This document shows, piece by piece, positions 57,186-64,000 of a stretch of 64,000 nucleotides of DNA (positions are counted from its first letter, which is position 1; every line of letters starts with the position of its first letter). The stretch is taken from NCBI RefSeq assembly GCF_000143415.4, contig NW_003314282.1, positions 481,826 to 545,825 on the forward strand, in the 5' to 3' direction. Both the position numbers and the translations under genes were made by a program. A model generated the notes under the pieces. It was not told the DNA's origin. It was given only the letters and a program-made list of their open reading frames with translations, and made no database searches. This DNA is from Selaginella moellendorffii (taxonomy: Eukaryota > Streptophyta > Lycopodiopsida > Selaginellales > Selaginellaceae).

Positions 57186-58394
57186 AGGGTAAACAGATAA
57201 AAGGAAATGTTATTTTGAAAAAATTAGAGTGCTCTAAATAGATGTTAAAAAAATTAAAGGACAAAATAAATTTCAATAATCTTTATAATGATTACTGTTT
57301 CTTTTTTACTTAAAAAATACTTTTAGAATATTCTTATGTGACAATCTATTTATATATTTGTTTATATTTTTTATTTTTAGGTTTATATATTTAAAGTTTC
57401 ACAAGTTAAATTTGTTTGTGTGATTAATATCTGTGTATTATATATAAGTTCTAAATTTTAAATCATAATTTTCAAGTTCTACTATAGAAGGGAAATCTTT
57501 ATATTTAAGGAAAATATATTAAAACTTAAATATGATATTTTAAATATTTTTAATTAAAAATTAAAAATTAATATTTAAGAAATTAGATGTGTCTAAATTT
57601 GTTCCAATGGAAAAAGTATGCAATAAGGTAAAAAACCTGACAAATAAAAAAGAAGATAAAAAAAAAGAAAGAAGATTTACCAATTCATACAAAAGTGCTA
57701 TCTTAAACACTTATATTGAAGGACATTTCTTGGAAGTGACAATATTAAATATTTAAATTTTAATATATTTTCTTTTAATGCATATATACTTATTAAATTT
57801 CCTATGAACCATCAAAACTGGAAGAACTTAAAAATTATAATTTAAAACTTAGAAACAATATATTGATAAATATTTTATTTATACAACAACTTATAAGATA
57901 CCAATCATATAAAAAAAATTAGTTTGTGAAGCTTTAACTTTATAAACCAAAAAAAATAAATAAATAAATAAATTGTCACAAAAGAACGTTATAAAAGGAT
58001 TTTTAAAAAAAGTAAAAATGAAAAAAATAGAAAAAAAACCTTATAAAAATTTTATTTGCTCAAAATTTTAAATCATGGATTACAGCATTTAAAAAATTGA
58101 TAGAACAAAACATGGCACCAAAAAGAACAAATGTTTTCAATGTGAAAGGAATGATTGTCTATTGCTACTTTAAGGCCACTACAACAAACCCCTTAATATG
58201 TGCAAAAGTGGGGAGAACATTGCATCAAAAGATGTAATTGTTGACTCAAAAGTGGAGGATGTTTGTCTATATACCATGTATACTAGGGAGCAGCAGCAGA
58301 ACACAGGATGATCAGGGTAAAAAGGCGCTGGTGGAAAAAGACAAGATGCCCGTGGAGTTGCAGCTTAAAGAGACTCCTATATAGTTACAGAATA
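57186..58394. other. AT-rich stretch
   Basis: AT-rich with A-runs and a (aaat)n microsatellite at about 57952-57972. At 58150-58330 composition is more balanced but without a gene. Confidence 0.5.
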
Positions 58395-58570
58395 TCCTTA
58401 TATTGTTCATGCTTGTTCATTTCTACATTACTGTGATGGTTTAATAGGAATGAATATGGACCAGTGTCTTGCTCTCCGACAAGAGAAGGCCAGTGAAGCT
58501 TTGAGGGAGTTTGTGGAGGCTTCAGGAAAGCCTCATGGAAGCTTGTGGAAACAAGAACAGTTTGTTTGAC
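58395..58570 (+). pseudogene. MFS transporter 3'-end fragment
   Basis: Matches the last part of the 59.7 kb gene: 'ttcatttctacat', 'gatggttta', then MNMDQCLALRQEKASEALRE (parent MDMDQRLAIRQEKAIEALRE) and 'ggaaacaagaacagtttgt'. Located about 1.2 kb upstream of the gene; it begins in mid-exon and has no start. Confidence 0.8.
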
Positions 58571-59741
58571 TTATTTATCTATCTATTTATATGCCGTTTT
58601 GATAGTCTCGCAGTGCCCATCTTAGAGCATCAAACTGATGGATGCAAGGAAGGATCGAAGATGTTTTCTTTCTCATGGGTTGAGAATCTCTTTTTGGACG
58701 TTCTTAGTCATTTTATTGTTGCTTGTTATGATCAGGCAGCCTAGCCAACATTCCAAAGAACAACCACAGGTGTAGCACAAGGTAAAATGGCTCCTTTTCC
58801 TTCCATTCTAGTGGGACGGGAAATTGAGTTGGGCTCATCATATGGCCTCGTCACCGAGTCCCCACAAGCAGGGGATAGATGATCGATCCTTGACCATCAG
58901 CAAACTCTTGGATCACTGTCACAATCATCACAGAGGCATTGCATAGCATTGCATCGTGACCGCCTCAAGATGGCCAAGCTCGGAAAACGCGGCAAGAATG
59001 AGGTTCTAAGACAGAGTATTCCAATTCGGCATAGTGCCCAGGCAAGACAGATCTCTTCAACGCACCCAAAAGCTGTGAGCATCATATTCCCAGCACGAGG
59101 TCGCGCATCAACATCAGAGCAAAGACTTGGACGGCTCGATCTAGATACCCAGTCTCTGGACATGCTGATAATATGATGTTCCTATTGCCACATTTCTTTG
59201 CTGCGGCCAGTCGAGAACTCTAAGCTGTTCGCAAAACTTTCCGTCAAGACACGAGTTAGAAAGAGAGAATAAGTGGCAAATTTCGCCGGACGGACCAGGG
59301 CGCGTCGGGGAGACAAGGTTTGCCCAGCTCCAAATTCTTAGCGTAGTAGTATTGAAAAACAGGGATTCTTCAGGTGCCATTTCTTTTTGTTCCGGTTTTT
59401 TTAGCATATTCTTAGCTTAGCATCTGCCGCTCTCTCTACTTGATTGTGCAGCGCCGTGGAAGGAAATGGTGGGTGTTCGACAAATGGTGGAGATCAGCAA
59501 CACGCTTTATCACCTTCCGGAGCGCAAACTCTTTTCAGGGGCATGATCATCCTGCGCTCCTTGTGGAAACTTGTTTCTCGATCGAGTTCCACTCCACGCA
59601 ATGCATGTGGATGATTTCTCACGCACGCAGTTGCCCTGGATTTGGAGTATTTCTCGACAAGCTTCTTACAAATGGGCCGTCGATCGGGATTGTGACAAGC
59701 TAAGCATCCAATTTTAAGGCTTTCTTGTGCTAGAAAAGGAT
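58571..59741. other. Region upstream of the MFS gene
   Basis: Contains the block shared with 12240-12485 (58870-59060). Possible upstream exons of the MFS gene could lie here, but no membrane-span-coding frame with in-phase splice sites was found; an open frame at 59440-59703 has no transporter features. Confidence 0.4.
58870..59060 (+). repeat. Block with an inverted copy at 12240-12485
   Basis: Shares 'cactgtcacaatcatcac' and the MHRDRLKMAKL-type frame with the 12.3 kb copy. Confidence 0.65.
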
Positions 59742-60615
59742 ATGCGTGAACTAGCCTTTTTCTATTTAGGGAAAGTTATGGAGCAGGGATTGTTGAGCCC
59801 AAATGGTGAGTATGATCTTGCCGATATCTACAAGGCCTGGAATCTTGGTCGCAACTGGATTATGTGGCGCCAGTTCTTGATGAATTTCTTCTGTAATGCC
59901 TTCACTGGATATGGGTGTTATATGCTTACCATACATTGGCCACCTCAGCTATCCCGTCAGGTATCTGCAATGCTAGGATGCTTAGGATTCTTCGTGTCCA
60001 TGATCTCAACAGGTCAGTTTTGTTTTCTTATTTTTTTCCTAGAGACTAACAAGGGCTCCTGCAGGAATTATGCTGTCTCACTATGGTCGAAAGAAAATGA
60101 TCACATACGGCTTTCTTATTGGGGGCATTAGCGGTATTTTTTCCGCAATGATCACGAATCAGTGGCTGGTGTTTCTGCTGGTGGTGATATTATTCTGTGG
60201 ATTTCTCAGTCCTGCAACAATATCTTTGCCTGATGATTGGATTGACGGCAGCAGTTTGGCTATGTTCATAATGGTTAGTTTCATGAGGTATATGGCTTAC
60301 ATGGCTTGTATTTGGGCTGCCACCGTTGCTCCACCAGTCGGATGGCAAGTTCCAGCCGTTGCACTTGTGGGATCAAGCGCTGCTATTGTTTATGCAATGT
60401 TGGTTCATTTCTACATGTTGCAGTCACCACTAGAAATTTTAGACCCTGGTTGTGATGGTTTAGTGGAAATGGATATGGACCAGCGGCTTGCTATTCGACA
60501 AGAAAAGGCTATTGAAGCTTTGAGGGAGTTTGCGGAGGCCACAGGGAAGACTCTACCAGAAAATTTGAAGAGCATCAGGACAGTTTGCGGAAACACCAAC
60601 AGTTTGTCCGTGTAG
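59742..60615 (+). CDS. MFS transporter, C-terminal half (organic cation transporter-like)
   Basis: Two exons (to 60012 and 60065-60615) join in phase (MIST|GIML) and encode about 270-275 residues, against about 500 for a 12-span MFS protein. It starts either at the ATG 59742 (MRELAFFYLGKVME) or at a splice acceptor at 59733, so N-terminal exons may be missing. It begins with a cytoplasmic loop (LADIYKAWNLGRNWIMWRQF), then six spans, with the GRKKMITYGFLIGG motif between the second and third, as in the TM8-9 loop of OCT-type carriers, and ends with LAPPVGWQ-like AATVAPPVGWQVPAVALV and a charged tail. Either a half-size relic of a duplication or an incompletely seen gene. Substrate unknown. Fragments of it occur at 6541, 10455, 16130 and 58395. 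Confidence 0.65.
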
Positions 60616-61019
60616 TTGGCTTGTGTGTGTTTGAGCTCGTGAATAGAAAAGCTGTGAGCTGTTCCACACTTTTTTGCAATCTCTTAAATTAAGTTTAGCA
60701 CTTCTTTGTGAACTATGGATTCATCAATTGATTTTTGACATGGATTGATGTCGAGCGGTGAAAGAGGCGACGGAGTCAATGCAAGTCAATGCAGGTGAGA
60801 CAAGGAGACAACGTAGCTGCTCCCCCTGTTAACCACTATTGTCAGGCAATTGTGGAGCTGCTCTATTTTGTGTCCAAGATCTCCTTGGTAGAAGCTGCTT
60901 CATAAGTACGATGAAATAGGTATAAAGGAGAAGTACTTGATATATTTTGGTACAACACTTCTTGATTTATATACACATCCTAGTTCCTTTGATTGCATGA
61001 TCTCTTCTTGGTTCCAACA
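60616..61019 (-). repeat. 3' LTR (right part) of a Ty1/copia element
   Basis: On the minus strand the polypurine tract 'atcaagggggag' (61032-61020) is followed by TGTTGGAACC at 61019, a typical copia LTR start. The LTR runs toward lower coordinates through a transcription-like AT-rich zone ('tatataaatc'). I could not place its end (a CA near 60700-60660) and no second LTR lies in the window. Confidence 0.6.
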
Positions 61020-61104
61020 CTCCCCCTTGATCTAATGTCTTTTAATCAGATTGCTGCTCCCCTTAGGAGACCAGTCTGAGTTGTTGTCATAGTCATTTAA
61101 ACTG

Positions 61105-61830
61105 TCAAACTTCAATCATAGTCTTTGTGAATAGATCTGCAATCATCTTCATTGTAGGGATGTATCTCAACCTAACTTTTTCTCTCTTGATCCGCTCCTT
61201 GATAAAGTAATGAAACATCTCAAAGTGTTTGTTTCTCCTATGATGCACTACGTTCACAATGGATGTTGTGTTGTCATTATAGATATTCAGAGGTACTTGC
61301 ATCTCAAAACTTATCATGGAGCAGATATCAAATCCAGAAAGCTTCCATAACAACATTATACTCTGCTTCACAAATAGACAATGCCACCATCCTTTATTTC
61401 TGGCTACACCATGATACAACTGTATTAGAGAATTTGAACATGTACCTAGTTGTTGATCTCCTATCATCCAGATTGCCAAAGATCAGCATCTACCATTCCA
61501 TATGGTATAAGTGCACTTGATCCAATTTCTCCTCCTGCCATCCCTTTGTATTTGAGATAAAGTGATGAAGTTTACCATACATAACTAAAAATCCACTCCA
61601 CTACATACCAATGTCTCTTTCTGGGATTTTGCATGAATTGGCATGCTCTAGAAACAGCTGCAGCTATGTCTAGTCTGTTTGATGTGGTTAAATACATCAA
61701 TGCTCCAACCATGTTTTGATATAGCTTAGCCATCTCCTTCTTCTCCCCCTTGGAATGTGGTTGATCTGCTTTGGAGAGTTTGTTAAATTGGAGTGTTGGA
61801 GTTGGATTTTTCCTATCACACACAATTTAT
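61105..61830 (-). pseudogene. Copia RT connection and RNase H, decayed
   Basis: Copia signature: YQNMVGALMYLTTSNRLDIAA then MQNPRKRHW (minus strand, about 61720-61600), followed by the RNase H end VPLNIYNDNTTSIVNVVHHR, KHFEMFHYFI, RYIPTMKMIADLFTKTM. Stops and frame changes separate the two parts. Confidence 0.85.
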
Positions 61831-61849
61831 AAGCCCAAAAAAAAGGAAA

Positions 61850-62740
61850 TTTTACCAAGATCTGTGTAGTGCACTTGAATTTAAAGCTGAACTCTAAGCC
61901 CATTATGCTACGAAACGAAGGTCCGGTACAATCCCACAAACACCAACTCCCCATATCTAGCACCTGCATGTAAAATGGTGTCAGATGGTGTCTAGCACAA
62001 TTTTGGCATATCGGTGACCTAACGCAAAGATGAAGGTACCCTATTGATTAAAGCAGTATGGAGCTTGGGCTTAGACCTAAGCTGGACACAAAACAAGGAG
62101 CGACACAACCTAGCAGGAGCCAAACTAATGTCTCAAATGGTTGTACATGCATTCTAACCACTATCCTTACTATATATTTGGAACCCCCTATAACACCCCC
62201 CCGCCTTGAGGAATACATGCTTTGGGCTTTCACCCCAAGCCTCCTTTAATACCAAGAGTTAGTCTCTGGGATAAGCTCGAAACTTACTAAATATGGAATG
62301 TCCCTAGATTGTGAATTTAGACACGAGACGAACACTATTGTGTTCAGAACAATCTTTACATTCCGTAATTATGCCAAATGAGTGAAGCTAAACACTTTCC
62401 ATAAATAGCATTTGGGACCGAAATAAGACTAACATAAAGGGCATGATAGTGAGGGTGTTTGGTAGACATGGTAAACTATCATCCAACGATATTAAAGGAC
62501 TAATCTCAATACACGAGGGTTTTTGTCACTAACTAGTGTAATACATAACAAAATGGGAACTTTTAGCTAATAGTACATAGGAATTCCGTCCTTATGCTCG
62601 TCCAGTCTAAATACACTCGAAATGCCCAATTAACTCTACTAGCACAAAAAGGGCTACCAAAGGGATCCAATTGTACCAACCTTCTGCCATCATGGCAATA
62701 AGGAAGGAGTGTCCGTAAGGACTAGCTGACAAGTATTTTT
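61850..62740. mobile_element. Foreign insertion splitting the copia polymerase
   Basis: The copia reading resumes on either side of this ~0.9 kb block, which has no copia similarity. It includes 'aaatggtgtcagatggtgtc' at about 61974 (like a tRNA-Met primer-site string) and a C-run. It could be a solo LTR or part of an LTR element. I could not find its ends or target duplication. Confidence 0.4.
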
Positions 62741-62744
62741 CGAT

Positions 62745-64000
62745 ACCCGAAGTTACATTCATGACAATTTATCATTTGAAGTTGTTTGGAGAGTTGTTCT
62801 TTAAACCATGATGAGATCATCAATATAAACACACATGAGAATAAGCAAGCCATCACGAAAATAATAATATAAATTCCAATATGCTTCTACATGAGAGAAA
62901 CTAAGAGTTAGAAAAAACTTGTGCAAAGTATTATACTAGATCCTTGGTGACTATTTTAATCTATAAATGGATCGTTGGAGTTTACAAATTCCCTTGGATC
63001 TCAAAACTTGGAAGTTGTTGTATATACACCAATTCCTTTAACTCGCCATTGAGAAATGCATTTTTGATGTCCATCTGCTCAACCTCAAGATCTAAATGAT
63101 TAGCGATTGCAAGAACAAAACGAATAAAAACCATCTTAACTACAGGTGAAGAAATCTCACTATAATTGATTCTGGCTTGCTATGTGTATACTTTTGTGAC
63201 TAACCTTGCTTTGTACTGATCAATCTCACCTGTCTCCTTGTATTTTATCTTGTGAAACCCATTTACACTGTATGATTGAAGCTTTGCAAGGAACCTCCTG
63301 TGGTGAAATGACTGTCTAGGAACCATTTTCCAATTAAGCATGATATTTGTCTTCTATTGCTTCTCACAAATGAAAACATTGCAATCCAAAAAGAGCTGCA
63401 TCTAAGTTTGTTGGCTTGTGAATGACTTGTGTGGCTTGTGCATAATAATGTAGAATGTAGGTTTCCAAGGTTTAAAAGAATGTCTTGGTAGTGAACTAGT
63501 GTTTAAAACATCCAAAGATTCACCATTCTCTCACTTTGATAAACCACTACTCTCTAGATTTGCATGAACAATATCCAACACATTAGAATTCTGAAGTAAA
63601 GTACCTCATTTTAAGAGTTTAGAGCCATTATCATCCATAGATGGAGCAAAAACTTTTTGAGGTAGTAGTGGGTCCTCAAGTGGTGGTTCAAGAGGTGGTG
63701 TGGTTCCACTAAAGAAGTCTTTTGGAGTTGATACCACTTCCTCATCATTGTTATTTCCATGTGCACTGATTAGAACCAAATGTATAAAATATCTAGTGTC
63801 TTTCTTATTACTGATTGACAAGGTAGAGTACATTGGTACATCTTCTAGAAAGAAAATAGTAACCAACACCTTCTTCTGACTAAAAATCCAAACCCGATAA
63901 GCCAAACATCATACATCTCATTGAATAATCTTCCCATTTATTTCATCTTTCCTCAATTGAAATGTATGCATATCCTACACACCCAAACACAAGTAAATAT
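62745..64000 (-). pseudogene. Copia integrase end and reverse transcriptase, decayed
   Basis: From right to left on the minus strand: KIKYKETGEIDQYKARLV, PVVKMVFIRFVLAIANH, LEVEQMDIKNAFLNGELKE (RT fingers and palm, about 63250-63060) and CVYIDDLIMV (the YxDD active-site block, about 62850-62815), then a broken end at 62745. Stops interrupt the frame. Confidence 0.85.

Larger units (their letters stand above)
60660..64000 (-). mobile_element. Degenerate Ty1/copia retrotransposon, running off the right edge
   Basis: Minus-strand order from the right edge: integrase C-terminal/GCxCY-like region (63930-64000), linker with MAYRVWIFSQKKVLVTIFF (63905-63830), reverse transcriptase (63330-62745), RT thumb/connection (61823-61572), RNase H (61479-61105), polypurine tract and LTR. 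This is the copia gene order. The element is interrupted by about 0.9 kb of unrelated DNA (61850-62740). Confidence 0.8.

Noticed and set aside
57064-57276. Hydrophobic minus-strand frame
   Set aside because: Antisense of a pseudogene end and AT-rich DNA; Phe/Leu/Ile richness is a composition effect.
59440-59703. Possible upstream exon of the MFS gene
   Set aside because: No membrane spans or transporter motifs and no in-phase splice to 59734.
1-64000. CRISPR arrays, operons, prokaryotic defence genes
   Set aside because: Nothing of the kind; introns and plant-specific families show a eukaryotic nuclear sequence.

Overview
The window reads as nuclear DNA of a land plant with a compact genome, most likely a Selaginella-type lycophyte. 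This is inference, not a database match. The evidence is a set of plant-only nuclear genes (a chloroplast COR413 protein, a TIC100-like MORN protein, an SLAC1-type anion channel, a RABA GTPase, a BCAS3-type ATG18, a PLS-class PPR protein), introns of mostly 50-100 bases with GT-AG ends, GC-rich exons, very short gaps between genes, and gene islands set in AT-rich, repeat-filled DNA.

Layout. 1-3.2 kb is AT-rich and carries, on the minus strand, the wreck of an RPA1-like single-strand-DNA-binding protein gene. 3.2-6.5 kb is a decayed duplicate of 29.7-33.2 kb; the second copy holds an intact intronless BCS1-like AAA protein gene with broken nucleotide-binding motifs and a proline/FG-rich tail. 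6.5-18 kb is a mosaic of gene shreds (an MFS transporter, a MIA40-like fragment), direct and inverted repeats, a dead hAT transposon whose unoccupied paralogous site lies 8 kb away, and a four-TM CASP-like gene whose first intron holds a ~182-base-arm hairpin. 18-22 kb is AT-rich and includes tandemly repeated ~0.55 kb units. 22266-29513 is a structurally complete LTR retrotransposon (TG...CA LTRs, 5-bp target duplication, Met-tRNA primer site) with no recognisable gag-pol, and with a GA-rich minisatellite in each LTR.

33.3-46.1 kb is the gene island: six genes in a row on the minus strand (RABA GTPase, FAM210/DUF1279, COR413IM, SLAH channel, TIC100, ATG18/BCAS3), spaced by about 90 to 650 bases. 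A PPR gene is divergent from it at 46.6 kb on the plus strand. Three of the six products are predicted to be chloroplast proteins (two envelope/membrane, one TIC component), but these families are not known to act in one pathway, so the grouping may be chance.

49-57 kb holds several small genes or gene remnants: an unrecognised multi-exon gene, a minus-strand unrecognised gene, a small plus-strand gene with a truncated copy 3.4 kb away, a pseudokinase fragment, a frameshifted B3-domain gene and an intact mitochondrial bS6-type ribosomal protein gene. 57.2-58.4 kb is AT-rich. 59.7-60.6 kb holds the C-terminal half of an MFS transporter, the apparent source of four scattered fragments elsewhere in the window. 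60.7-64 kb is a degenerate Ty1/copia element on the minus strand, interrupted by about 0.9 kb of foreign sequence and running off the right edge.

Exon boundaries were placed by eye from GT-AG sites and reading phase; no searches were run. No prokaryote-like defence or other wholly new system was seen. The most unusual objects are the AAA/FG fusion with its decayed twin, the intronic hairpin built from exon sequence, and the coding-free LTR element.
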